Notes under the pieces: model-generated
Database searches by the model: none
The model's input: only the letters and a program-made list of their open reading frames with translations
What the model was told of the DNA's origin: nothing
In this document: positions 10,313 to 20,480 of the stretch, piece by piece
Numbering within the stretch: position 1 is the stretch's first letter
How the letters are laid out: each line of letters begins with the position of its first letter
Assembly: GCA_025201845.1 (NCBI GenBank)
Contig: MU603940.1
Coordinates: 124,001 to 188,000 of the forward strand
Direction: 5' to 3'
Length of the DNA stretch: 64,000 nt
Origin: Martensiomyces pterosporus
Taxonomy: Eukaryota; Kickxellomycota; Kickxellomycetes; Kickxellales; Kickxellaceae
Position numbers and translations under genes: made by a program

Positions 10313-10675
10313 ACCAGCAAAAACAGCAAAAGCATTCACTGGCATTCCATGTCCACCTGCTTCGGCGAAATAAGCGACTAGCAAGGGCTTTTGTGCGCCC
10401 CTCTTCCCGATTTGTATTGTTTACTTGTAACCTTTTTTCTTTGCCTTTCCTTGCCTTGCCTTGCCTTTTTCCTTGTCGCTTTTCACAGTCGCATTCTTTT
10501 TGTAGCATCTCTCGAATAAAAATGTAGCTGAAAATATCCCAGCCACTGCTCCACAGCCCAGTCAATTGATGCAACCGAGGCGGGGGGAAAGTGTGGCTCT
10601 ATTGATAGTGTATATTGCGAGTGAAAACACTGCGGCTAGTGAAATGGCGGGCTAAGAGCAGCAGGCCCTGGGTTC
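10313..10675. other. Short convergent intergenic region
   Basis: About 360 bp between the small gene (+) and CIA1 (-). It contains a run of CCTTG pentanucleotides (about 10447-10473) and T-rich sequence suitable for 3' ends. Nothing else is seen. Confidence 0.5.
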
Positions 10676-11967
10676 CTATTGCTCCAGGTACCATATGCGG
10701 ATGACGCCGTCATCTCCCGCCGTCGCCAGCCAGCCCGGGTGGACTGGGTTCCACTTGACACAGTTGATGTCATTCAGCCCATGTGCATTGCCGCGTTCAA
10801 CCACCAGCTTGATATCCAACAAGGGAGATGACTCATCCTTCCCCGGAGTAACCTCAAATATGCGGAGAGAGTTGTCGCCGCATCCCGTGGCCAGATACCC
10901 GAGATTGCTGGGCTCAGTGCCAGTGCTCCTACTGGGTGCGCTCCACGACACTGAGTAAATAGCCCGCTTGTGGATGGCATTTGGCACCACCGCGATGCAC
11001 TTGTACGAGATCTCCGGGCGATAGTAAAACCCGTCCTCCTGCGCGCCTTCGCTTTTGTTTGCCTCCTTGGCCCACACCCTAATGGTGCGGTCATCGCTAA
11101 CCGAGGCCAGGAACCCGCCGTCCGCACTGAACGCCCCGCCCCACACAGTCGACCCATGGCCCGTGAGCGTGGCAGCCGAGTACCAGTCATCGTCGTCCTC
11201 CTTCCACAGCCTAATAGTATCGTCGTACGAGAACGACGCCAGGATCTCCTCCACCGGGTGCCACACGACGGCCTTGACATCATGGGTGTGCTCCATCAGC
11301 ACGCTAATGCAGTCGAAATCGCCCTCTCCGTTGGACTCCCAGATCCACACACTCTTATCGCGCCCGCAGGTGGCCAGGAGCTGGCCGCTGGGGCTCCAGG
11401 CGACACACTTGGCCTCGTTCTCATGGCCCTCGAGAGTGGCCACGCATTCGTATGCGTCGTCATCTTCCTTGTCCCAGATCGCTGTGGTTCCGTCGAAGCT
11501 GGCGGTAGCCAGGGACTGTCCCTTTGTTGGTTCGAAGGCCACAGACCGAACGGTCCGCTTGTGTGCATTGTCGATGGTGTCAAGGCACTGCCACGATCGC
11601 GTGGTTTTGATAGAGTCGGCGTCGGGCACTTGCTGCTCCTTTGCTGCGTGATCCACGTCCATTGACGGTGTTTCTGCGGAGACTGCTGGTGCTTGCTCCG
11701 GAGGAGCAAAGAACGCTGCTCCAGCGACGGGTGACCATATCCGCGCCGATTTGTCGCCCGAGCAGCTGGCTAGTCGGTTGCCCGAGGGGTCCCAGGACAC
11801 CTGCCACACTCTGTCCTCATGCCCTACAGTGGTGTGTGGATGGGCAGCGAATGCGCGCAAGTGTGGAATTAGTAGTGCTGCTCGAGCGAGCGGGGAAGAG
11901 GACAAGTCCAGCTCGTTCCTCAGCCCTCCTTACCTGCGAGCTCTGCAATCAGCCGTAGTCTAGTCAT
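10676..11967 (-). CDS. CIA1: Cytosolic iron-sulfur assembly WD40 protein, two exons
   Basis: Seven-bladed WD40 propeller that, with the Met18/Cia2 partners, delivers Fe-S clusters to cytosolic and nuclear apoproteins. Exon 2 (10676-11823) holds the blades; diagnostic stretches include CGRDKSVWIWE and FSYDDTIRLWKEDDDDW. The ORF continues upstream into unrelated sequence, but splicing gives a far better start: exon 1 (11934-11967) encodes MTRLRLIAELA, then G|GTAAGG. The acceptor ACTGTAG|GG (11824-11825) joins in frame to give AGHEDRVWQVSWDPSG, the usual start of blade 1. The intron is 110 bp and the protein 393 residues. A Ser/Glu/Ala-rich insertion of about 35 residues lies between blades 1 and 2. 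Confidence 0.93.
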
Positions 11968-12242
11968 GTTCCAAAAGTACAAATCACCCAGGAGAAAATA
12001 GTATAAAGTAAGCACGGAGAAAAGAAAGGGCTGTGGTGCCGTTCGTGCAGGCCAGGTCGCTTACGAAACACAAGCACGCCATTTTTTTTTTGGGTTTGGA
12101 ACCTCCCAATGCCCATCACGTGATACTAGAGGCTGAAGTTTTCTATGGCTGTGGTGGGACTTGCCCAGCTGTTGGAAAGCCCACGCGCTCAGCTTTCTCT
12201 TTCATCCATACTCGCATTTTCACCTGTTTGATTACTTGCACG

Positions 12243-13064
12243 ATGCTCATTTTACTGGACATTCCAAGCTACAAGACGGTACCCTTTGACGTCTGCGCTG
12301 TTCGGCCACTCGCCGACCTCGAGACGCAGCTAGCTGAGCGCTATGGGTTCTCTCTACAGGAAAAGGAACCAGGGTGCACGTACATAGTAGGACGCCATGG
12401 ACTCACAGCAGAAGACACACTGAGAAACACACAGGGAATCCCCTGGCTGAGCTTGCGCGGACGGCTATGTGGCGGCAAGGGAGGGTTCGGAAGCATGCTG
12501 CGGTCGCAGGGCAACAAGATGGCGGCAAATAAGCCGGCCAACTACGACAATTGCCGGGACCTGTACGGACGTCGGCTGAAGACACTAAAGGAAGCGAAAG
12601 GGATTGTGGACAAGTTGGAGGACGAGGAAAAGGCCAGGGAGGAGGCCAGGGAGAGAAGAAGGAAGAAGATCGAGGAAGGGCTAAAGGAACGACCAGCAAA
12701 GAAGTATAGATTTGAGGATACCGAGTATACTAGGAACTGCGAGGATATCGTGGAGTCGACGAAGAAGGCAACGAGAAAGGCGCTGAGGGAGAAGGTGAGC
12801 AAGCGGAGGGAGCCGAGCGAGGAGGACGAGAGCGAATCGTCTGGTTCTGGTAAAAGTGCAGCAGCTGCCACTGCTGTGCCGCTTGTTCCTCTATTTGATG
12901 GCGATTTGAGTGGCATTTCCAGCAGTGACTCGAGTTCGGAATCAGGATCCGAGTCAGAGCCAGAGTCAGAGCCAGAATCCGATGCAAAGGACTCGGCACC
13001 AGCACAAGAAGAGGCCAACGAAAGGGGTGAGGGTGAGGGTGAGAGTGAGAGTGAGAGCGAGTAA
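12243..13064 (+). CDS. SDE2: SDE2 ubiquitin-fold splicing regulator
   Basis: 273 residues. Sde2 proteins carry an N-terminal ubiquitin-like domain that is cleaved after a Gly-Gly pair by deubiquitinases; the released Lys-starting C-terminal part joins the spliceosome and supports excision of selected introns, and in animals genome stability. Here the ubiquitin-like part (about residues 1-80) ends in LCGG followed by KGGFGSMLRSQGNKM, the conserved cleavage and processed N-terminal motif. A Lys/Arg/Glu-rich coiled coil follows (about 110-160), then an acidic Ser/Glu tail ending in SESESE. The start was set at 12243, giving MLILLDIPSYKTV at the first beta-strand; the ORF is open further upstream to 12033 but that stretch overlaps the promoter (TATAAA at 12002-12007). 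Confidence 0.92.
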   Translation: MLILLDIPSYKTVPFDVCAVRPLADLETQLAERYGFSLQEKEPGCTYIVGRHGLTAEDTLRNTQGIPWLSLRGRLCGGKGGFGSMLRSQGNKMAANKPANYDNCRDLYGRRLKTLKEAKGIVDKLEDEEKAREEARERRRKKIEEGLKERPAKKYRFEDTEYTRNCEDIVESTKKATRKALREKVSKRREPSEEDESESSGSGKSAAAATAVPLVPLFDGDLSGISSSDSSSESGSESEPESEPESDAKDSAPAQEEANERGEGEGESESESE

Positions 13065-13333
13065 GCGTGGTTTGGCAGCTGCTGTGGTGTATGTATGAGC
13101 CCACAGAAACGTCATGGGACGAGGGTGGGAGAGGGCTACAAACAAGAACCCGGCACCCGAGTTGGATGGCTCTCTTTCTTTGTTTTCTCTAGCCAGCTTT
13201 TTATTATTTATTTATTTTTGTTCTCAGTATCACTCGCCATCTTGCTTGTTCCAACAGCTGAAATAAAAATACGGCCCACATATACTTGTCTGAAGCCTGA
13301 CCAAAGCATACTCGCCGCACTCGGCATAAAACC

Positions 13334-15503
13334 ATGGTAGGGTTCCCGGCAGCAGGGCGCTGCTCCCGTCTTTTGCTTCTCACGCGACACAGTCCATTAG
13401 CAACACACTAACCGTGCTTTCTCCTGCCACTCTGTTTAGCTGACCAGTACATTGCGTTCCGCCGCACCCCGTCGAATCCAGCACCAGGCAGCTGCTGTAT
13501 CCGCTGCGCGCAGAATTCTATCGCAGGCACATTCCCTAGCATCCACCAGGCCATCAGCGCACCACGCAATACTAGCTAAACCGACACCGATCCGCGCATT
13601 CAGCACAACCATGGGTGCTCTCTCACTCACCAAGTTTAGCTCCACTGACGAGCTCGCCAAGATCAAGGATCCCTCCCTTGTGCGCAGCCTCTGCTACATT
13701 GATGGCAAGTGGGTCAAGGCTGTATCCCAGAAGACGTTTGCCGTTACGGATCCTGCCACCCTCCAGGACATTTCTACTGTGCCTGATATGGATGCTAGTG
13801 ATGTCAAAGCCGCAGTTGAGGCAGCTGATAGGGCGTTCCAGACGTGGAAGAAGACGTCTGCAAAGCAGCGCTCTGTGCTTCTGAGGAAGTGGTTTGACCT
13901 TATTGTCGAGAACAAGGGGGATCTGGGTCGGTTGATGACTCTCGAGGGCGGCAAGGTAAGCGAACTTGGCAGTGAGAACTTGGCAGTGCGTCATTGGCGC
14001 AGCCACCCACGTTATCGCCTGCAGCATAGCTGTTGTGTACTAACGACTCCGCCAGTTTTGCTCTCGTTCTGCGCTCTCTGTCTTCGGTGTTTGCCGCTGG
14101 TGCCTGGTAATAACCTGGGTTGGATCTGCATGGACCGGAAATTGCGGCGCACTATCTTGGTGCTCTCATCGCCAACTGTATCTGCTCTCGGAGGAAACTG
14201 TGTAGCCGCTGGTCGAGGTAAGATTGCAATGTTTTCTGGCGTCGGCTTGCAAGCGAGCACCCTTGTAGCGGCCACGCTTGGGATTGCTAATGCGCAGCGT
14301 GTAAATAATTCCCGCACCAACCTCGCTATCTGTCTTGCACGCCGCTTGTAGGCCGAGGGCGAGGTCGCTTACGGCGCGTCGTTTATCGAGTGGTTTGGCG
14401 AAGAGGCCAAGCGCGCATACGGCGACGTGGTTCCATCGCCCATGAGCGCCACGCGCATCGTTGTCCTCAAGCAGCCCGTCGGCGTGGTGGGGATCATCAC
14501 GCCGTACAATTTCCCCAACGCCATGATCACACGCAAAGTGGGTGCCGCACTGGCAGCTGGGTGCACTGTAGTTGTGCGTCCGGCACACGAGACGCCGCTC
14601 TCGGCACTGGCCCTGTGCGAGCTGGCTGAGCGTGCTGGTATTCCGCCCGGTGTGATCAACATGGTGACCTCAATCTCGCATACGCAGGAGGTTGGCCTCG
14701 AGCTGACAACCAACCCCGCCATTCGCAAGGTGTCGTTCACTGGATCCACCCCTGTGGGCAAGCTGCTGACGGGCCAGGCGGCTGGGACTATGAAGAAGGT
14801 GTCGATGGAGCTGGGCGGCAATGCGCCGTTCATTGTCTTTGATGACGCAGATGTCGACAAGGCTGCGGAGAACCTGGTTGCTTGCAAGTTCCGCAATTCA
14901 GGCCAGACTTGCGTGTGCGCGAACAGGATTTATGTGCACGAGTCCATTTACGAGGAGTTTGTGCAAAGGTTCACCAGGCTTGTGAAGGAAAAGCTGCGCA
15001 TCGGTCATGGGCTCCAGGAGGGCGTGAACTTTGGGCCACTCATTACGCAGCGTGCACTGGAGAAGGTTGAGGACCACCTCAGGCGCGCGCTGGATGCTGG
15101 CGCAAAAGTCGCCGTGGGCGGCAGGAGGCCGGAGGGACTGGAGCCTGGGTATTTCTTCGAACCCACCGTGCTGGTCGATGCATCGGACGGCGTGCCAATG
15201 ACCTGCGAGGAGACATTTGGTCCACTGTGCGCAATCTACAAGTTCAGGACCGAAGAGGAGGTTGTGCGTCGCGCTAACAGTGTTAGTGTGGGGCTTGCGG
15301 GCTACTTCTTTAGCCGCGACATTGGACGTGTCTTCCGTGTCGCTGAGGCGCTGGAGGTCGGAATGGTCGGTGTCAATACGGGCGCCATCAGTACTGAGGT
15401 TGCGCCGTTTGGAGGCGTCAAGGAGAGCGGGCTGGGGCGGGAGGGATCGCGGTACGGAATCGATGAGTATCTCAACATCAAGTACCTAAACTTGGCGCTC
15501 TAG
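13334..15503 (+). CDS. UGA2: Succinate-semialdehyde dehydrogenase, three exons, probably mitochondrial
   Basis: NAD(P)-dependent oxidation of succinate semialdehyde, the last step of the GABA shunt. Coding exons are inferred as 13334-13336, 13440-13955 and 14352-15503 (556 residues). The domain shows the ALDH features: PYNFPNA, the glutamate block MELGGNAP and the catalytic cysteine in [10 protein letters not shown], the SSADH version. Intron 2 (396 bp; AAG|GTAAGC to CTTGTAG|GCC) joins in phase. The 516-bp second exon has no ATG at its front, but a strong ATG at 13334 (aaaaccATGG) is directly followed by GTAGGG. A branch-like CTAAC and TTTAG acceptor at 13438-13439 give [15 protein letters not shown], a good presequence. 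An internal ATG at 13611 (accATGGGTGC) could give a form without presequence. The first exon is inference. Confidence 0.9.
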
Positions 15504-16716
15504 TCCGCATTTCTACTAGCCTGTTTTATTCGTACGCTTGTGCTGTGCTCCGCCGCAGTGGCTGCTCAAGTACATCCTCTATGCGATTTCAGTGGCGTGG
15601 CTTGTGGACGCGGCTTGAGCGAGGAGGCATGTAAATGCTTTTTTACTGGAAAAGCTTCAGATGAGGCATTCAGCCACCCAGATGGCATTTATCTCCAGTT
15701 CAGCTTCCTTCAGCTCGCACACGAGGTGCTCTGCTCTGCTCTGCTCTGCTTGTGTTCTGGACATCTACACGCTTTTTTCTCTCTCGAACGAGCTCCATGT
15801 GGCCCTGTTGATTTGATGGCCGCCTGATCGATAATAATATATGCATGGCCCTGTGTCCTGTGCGTGTCATCCCGGTGCCAAACCCGAGTGGGAGACTGCG
15901 CTGGCATATAGGATAGTTAAGCGGGGGAGGCATGGGTGAACTGCCTGCTGCCATTGGGGAAGCAGGGCGTGTAGTATTTTTGGGTTGGCCCATGGAGGTC
16001 AGACGGACTATACAGCCCTGCGATGCGACTGCGTGTGGAAGGACTGCCAAAGCAAACGTGCATGCGCGCTCTTGGCTATCTGAGATTGGGCGCAGACAGA
16101 ATATGCAATCTGTGGCTTCAGTGGTCAATAAATTGCCTGCCAAAAGGCAGACATTTACGCGAGTCCTCTCAATATATTTTAGGGGAGTGCCACCACTATA
16201 CACGTTGCATCCTCGCTGGCAGGTTTTCTCACTGACGTGTTCGGCCGTTGCTTTTAAATAGGGACCTCGATACCAGAATCCCTTGCTCTTCTTCACTCTC
16301 CACACGCCATTCTTTTTCTTTCCTTTGCACTTGCTGAGCAGTTCTCCTCCTGCTTTTGTCGGCTGTATAGTATTATAGCGCAATAGACCTTACGTTCAGT
16401 GCCAGTTTTCGCGCAGGAGCGAGAGTTTGAAGCGCATCTGGTGCCAGCACACATCTCGGATACCTTTTTCTTCCCAGCCAACTGGGTGTGCACAAACGCT
16501 CCGAGATAGGGATTGGCAGTAGCATTAGACTGGGTCTGACAGCAGCGGTCCGCTTAACGCAGCCCGCCTGTTGTTATTGTATTTCTCCACTCGCTTGTCT
16601 GCGCGCTTTCTCCCTCTTTTTCTCCTTCTCTCTCTCCTTGCTACCACTTGTTACTTTGTTCTTCTCCTGCATTAATTAATATCTCATCCTACGCCTCCTT
16701 TGCAAGCTTTTTTCTG
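15504..16716. other. Intergenic region with promoter of the TLC gene
   Basis: About 1.2 kb without a recognisable gene. It contains a short (TCTGC)n run (about 15728-15750) and a pyrimidine-rich leader (about 16580-16670) in front of the TLC-domain gene. ORFs on either strand are short and unremarkable. Confidence 0.5.
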
Positions 16717-17670
16717 ATGGAAGAGCGGCTTTTCCTTGCTCTGCCCGAGGAGGTTCTTGTTGGCGCGGCAGTGGGCTCGGTGGTGTTCAATGTTCTCTTC
16801 CACAGCATTCGCTACCAGGGCACGCTGACGACGGAGAAGCAGCTCGCGTGGGTGCTGACCTTCACAACATGCGTGGTCGTGACCACAGGCTCCATACCGT
16901 ACGTCGTGACCGCCCTACGCAACAATCTGGATGTCAGCAAGCTCGTGTACACGGACACGTTCTCCCTGCTCCTGCTGGGCCTCTTCCTGGCATACCTCGT
17001 GTGGGACCTGGCGCTCGGTCTGGTCTACTACCGGTCCACCATTACAATCCTGACCGGGTACATTCACCACACCCTGTACATTGGCCTTGTTTTGTTCGCA
17101 GCCACGCATGGAGTATCGGCTATTTTCGTGCTCTTGTGCTATAACGAGCTCCCCACCATTATATTGGCGCTGGGGCATATTAGGAAGGAGTGGAGGAGCG
17201 ATTGGATGTTTGCAACGACGTTCTTTGCGACAAGGATCGCCCTGCATTTGGTCTTCATGGTCAAGTTCTTCAAGTACTCGGAGCTGAGGTTCTTGTGGAA
17301 GCTCATGATGCTCGTCTTCCCCATGCACCTGTACTGGTTCTATGGCGCCGTGAGACAGCAGGTGCGAAAGTACGTTGCCAAGAACTCGCTGATGCACGAG
17401 TCCATCATGGGCACGCAAGCTCAGGCTGCCAAGCTGGTTGACCCTGGGGCCATTGGCAACGACCAAGAGGACGAGCCTTTGCTGTCGAGCATTGCTGCCG
17501 ACTACAGCAGTAGATCGTCGCTGGAGTCGTCGGCTATCCTTGGGTCGTCTGCTGCTTACCCCAAGCACAAGTCTTCGCAGACCAGTGGCAGCAGCAGCTG
17601 CTGCGCAATGGCTGACGCTGTTCAGGACCTCCCGATACCAGCCATCCTTGTGCCACCCGGTGGCGCTTAG
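16717..17670 (+). CDS. TLC-domain multi-pass membrane protein (TMEM56/TLCD4-like)
   Basis: 317 residues with about six to seven hydrophobic segments between residues 10 and 220, then a hydrophilic Ser-rich tail. Features of the TRAM-LAG1-CLN8 (TLC) fold are visible: a His-containing segment GYIHHTLYIGLVLF, a helix with CYNELPTIILALGHI, and a late segment with ALHLVFMVKFF. The non-ceramide-synthase TLC proteins of this type sit in the endoplasmic reticulum or plasma membrane and affect lipid composition. A Lag1 motif is not evident, so ceramide synthase activity is not expected. The ATG at 16717 was chosen because it follows the CT-rich leader and begins just before the first membrane segment. 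The exact biochemical role is unknown. Confidence 0.82.
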   Translation: MEERLFLALPEEVLVGAAVGSVVFNVLFHSIRYQGTLTTEKQLAWVLTFTTCVVVTTGSIPYVVTALRNNLDVSKLVYTDTFSLLLLGLFLAYLVWDLALGLVYYRSTITILTGYIHHTLYIGLVLFAATHGVSAIFVLLCYNELPTIILALGHIRKEWRSDWMFATTFFATRIALHLVFMVKFFKYSELRFLWKLMMLVFPMHLYWFYGAVRQQVRKYVAKNSLMHESIMGTQAQAAKLVDPGAIGNDQEDEPLLSSIAADYSSRSSLESSAILGSSAAYPKHKSSQTSGSSSCCAMADAVQDLPIPAILVPPGGA

Positions 17671-17921
17671 ATCCGACATCCAGCACTCTTGTGCTCAGTC
17701 CAATCCGTAGATTTTTCTGGTTGCTCTTCGGTGATCAAGTGTACTTAAATCAATATATCATTATTCTAATACTTCGCCGCTTGCTGAGGAGAGCGCAGGG
17801 GTCACAAAATGGCCAACCACTATCCGCTTTCGCTCTGTGGTCTCTTTCGTTTTCGTTGAGCCTTCTGTCTTGTCGCCGTACATTTCTCCCCTTTATTCTG
17901 CTGCCACTTACGAGTCCTCAA

Positions 17922-20219
17922 ATGTACAAACTGCTGCGTGCAGGCTGGGTTAGCACAGTGCGGGTCGGCGGGCAGCTCGCTCCTCGGCAGCAGCCCCGCG
18001 GCTCTCTGCTACCAAGCAGACCAAGCCACCACTGCTGCCGCACATACCATGCGGGTTCCATGCAACAGCGGTCGGGTGGCAAAGACAAGGGTAGGAGCGG
18101 TGAGTACTCTCGCGAGCGACACCAGTTCCGCAGTGCCATAAACAAGTACCTCGAGAGCGGGATCGAGGGAGAGGACAACGTTGTCAAGCCGGATCGCTTT
18201 GATAGAAGCAGCGACGGCATCGCACATTGGAGTTCAAAACAGGGGCCGCGCGTGGGCACAGTCCGGGTGACAAGCAATCTCTCGCACTGGCCACAGGATG
18301 CCGAGATTGACGAGAAATTCGCTCGGTCCATTAGACAGCTGAGGCTGGAGTCGTTCAAGTATAGCAAGGATGTAATGAAGCGGTGCGCCTATTTCGGAAT
18401 CAGGGAGGGCGTGTTCAAGGAGTGGTCAGAGAGGTTTGTCGAGAAGGCATCGAGCGACTCGATCGACCGCCTGTTGCCTGCAAAGCTGGTCCCCCTGCTG
18501 GTGCGGGATGGGAGCGAGGCATTTGACGACTTCATTGTCAACCAGTTCTTTGCATTTCTGGGCAAGGAGGCGCCGCATGTGGTCGAGAATATCTCGTATT
18601 TGCGCGAGATCACGGATCTGAGATACCCGCATGAGTGGGCCAAGGGAGCGAGGAAGATTCAGAGAAGAATCGTCATGCATGTGGGGCCGACGAACTCGGG
18701 CAAAACATACCATGCGCTGCAGAGGCTGCAGCAGGCAAAGAGCGGCATTTACTGCTCGCCCTTGCGGCTGCTGGCCTACGAGGTGTACAATCGGATGACC
18801 GGCGCCGGGATCTCGTGCAGCTTGCTTACAGGCGAGGACAGAAGGGGGCCCGACTATGAAAACACGGGTGTCAAGCCAGCTGGGTATGCAATCACTGGCG
18901 AGCCTGTGTCGTCTGTCCTTGCGTGCACCATTGAGATGGCGCCGAATGTTCATTACAACGTGGCGGTCATTGACGAAATCCAGATGATTTCAGACAGGCA
19001 GAGGGGATGGGCATGGACCAGTGCGCTGCTCAACCTGCGTGCGAATGAGGTGCATCTCTGCGGCGAGCCGTCAGCTGTGCCCCTCGTGAAGAAGATCTGT
19101 GCGAGGCTGGACGAGGAAGTCGAGGTGCGCGAGTATACCAGGCTGGGCCAGCTGGATGTGGGCAGAAAGTCGCTCGAGGGCAACTGGAAGAACATCCGCA
19201 AGGGCGACTGCGTGGTTACGTTTTCTCGCAAGAGCATCTTTTCGATCAAAAACACGATTGAGAGCAAAACAGGATTGCGGTGTGCTGTGATCTACGGCAG
19301 CCTCCCGCCCGAGGCGCGCGTGGAGCAGGCGCGGCTGTTCAACGACCCGGATTCGGGATACGATGTTTTGGTCGCCAGTGACGCAGTCGGCATGGGCATC
19401 AACTTGTCGATTAACCGCGTTGTCTTTGTCTCGATGACCAAGTGGGATGGCGAGGCAATGAAGCCCATCAGCGTGTCGCAGACCCGGCAGATCGGCGGCC
19501 GTGCTGGACGGTTCAACTCGGGGGCTGATGGAGGAACGGTCACGACGATGGAGACGCGCGACCTCAAGCTTCTCCATAGCACGATGAACCGGATGCCGCC
19601 GAGTCTGGCTGCTGCGGGACTCAAGCCCGAGACCGAGGTCATTGAGATGTTCTCCCATCAGTTCCCCAAGGTCCCGTTCTCCCAGCTGTGGACCATGTTC
19701 CGGGACATCGCCACCGTCGGCAATGATTTCTTCCTCTGCAGCTTCAGAGACCAGGAGGCAATTGCGCAGGCTATCGAGGAGCTGCCGCTGACCATTCGTG
19801 ATCGATACCAGTTCCTCTATGCACCGATCAACTGCCGCGACCCTATTGCCCTCTCCTGTGTTAGGCAGTATGCGGCGGCAGTGGCAAATAGGCAGGAGTG
19901 CAAGGTTGCGGATGTCATCAAGCTGCCCAAGAAGGAGCCGAAGACTCGAGACGATCTAAGGGTGCTCGAGCAGTGGCATCGGTCTATCACTCTGTACTTG
20001 TGGCTGACGTTCCACTTCCCAGAAACCTTTACGCAGAGCGAGGAGGCTACCGAGATGAAGGTGCATTGCGAGAAGGTCATCCAAGAGGGGCTGGAGAGGA
20101 TTCATGCTTCCACAAAAAGGCCGGGCAAGCAGGCAAAAAAGAACCTGGGTGACGCGGACACTGGCGAAAGCCAGAGGAGGCACATTGAGGGAATCAGGAA
20201 GGCGCTGGGCATCATGTAG
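17922..20219 (+). CDS. SUV3: Mitochondrial ATP-dependent RNA helicase SUV3
   Basis: 765 residues, normal for Suv3, the helicase of the mitochondrial degradosome that works with an exoribonuclease. After an Arg/Ser/Gln-rich presequence (MYKLLRAGWVSTVRVGGQLA), the helicase core shows Walker A GPTNSGKT (about residue 255), the DExH-type motif DEIQMIS (about 350), AVGMGINLSINRVVF and the motif VI variant QTRQIGGRAGR (about 520). The C-terminal part matches the Suv3 C-terminal domain. The frame is open to 17691, but the ATG at 17922 follows the leader and starts a convincing presequence. It lies 251 bp after the TLC gene in the same orientation. A basic Lys-rich tail ends the protein. Confidence 0.95.
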   Translation: MYKLLRAGWVSTVRVGGQLAPRQQPRGSLLPSRPSHHCCRTYHAGSMQQRSGGKDKGRSGEYSRERHQFRSAINKYLESGIEGEDNVVKPDRFDRSSDGIAHWSSKQGPRVGTVRVTSNLSHWPQDAEIDEKFARSIRQLRLESFKYSKDVMKRCAYFGIREGVFKEWSERFVEKASSDSIDRLLPAKLVPLLVRDGSEAFDDFIVNQFFAFLGKEAPHVVENISYLREITDLRYPHEWAKGARKIQRRIVMHVGPTNSGKTYHALQRLQQAKSGIYCSPLRLLAYEVYNRMTGAGISCSLLTGEDRRGPDYENTGVKPAGYAITGEPVSSVLACTIEMAPNVHYNVAVIDEIQMISDRQRGWAWTSALLNLRANEVHLCGEPSAVPLVKKICARLDEEVEVREYTRLGQLDVGRKSLEGNWKNIRKGDCVVTFSRKSIFSIKNTIESKTGLRCAVIYGSLPPEARVEQARLFNDPDSGYDVLVASDAVGMGINLSINRVVFVSMTKWDGEAMKPISVSQTRQIGGRAGRFNSGADGGTVTTMETRDLKLLHSTMNRMPPSLAAAGLKPETEVIEMFSHQFPKVPFSQLWTMFRDIATVGNDFFLCSFRDQEAIAQAIEELPLTIRDRYQFLYAPINCRDPIALSCVRQYAAAVANRQECKVADVIKLPKKEPKTRDDLRVLEQWHRSITLYLWLTFHFPETFTQSEEATEMKVHCEKVIQEGLERIHASTKRPGKQAKKNLGDADTGESQRRHIEGIRKALGIM

Positions 20220-20480
20220 AGCGTGGATGCGGCGCGGTAGAGTTTGCTGTTTTGTGGTTCCGGCTGTTTATTGCGGTGGTTTCGTCACGCAATAATCGCA
20301 AACCACCGCCATATGCGCTAGTCAAGGGCTGCTTGTGCCGCGGTTTGCAGACGGGCGCTTCCTTGCCTCTTTTTCCCTTCAATGCACATTTGCTTGCCTG
20401 TTTGTGTACACCCCCTTGCAAATCCTACAATTAATTCAGCGCAAGCCCTACGGCAGACAGCAAGACAGGACAGAGGCAGA

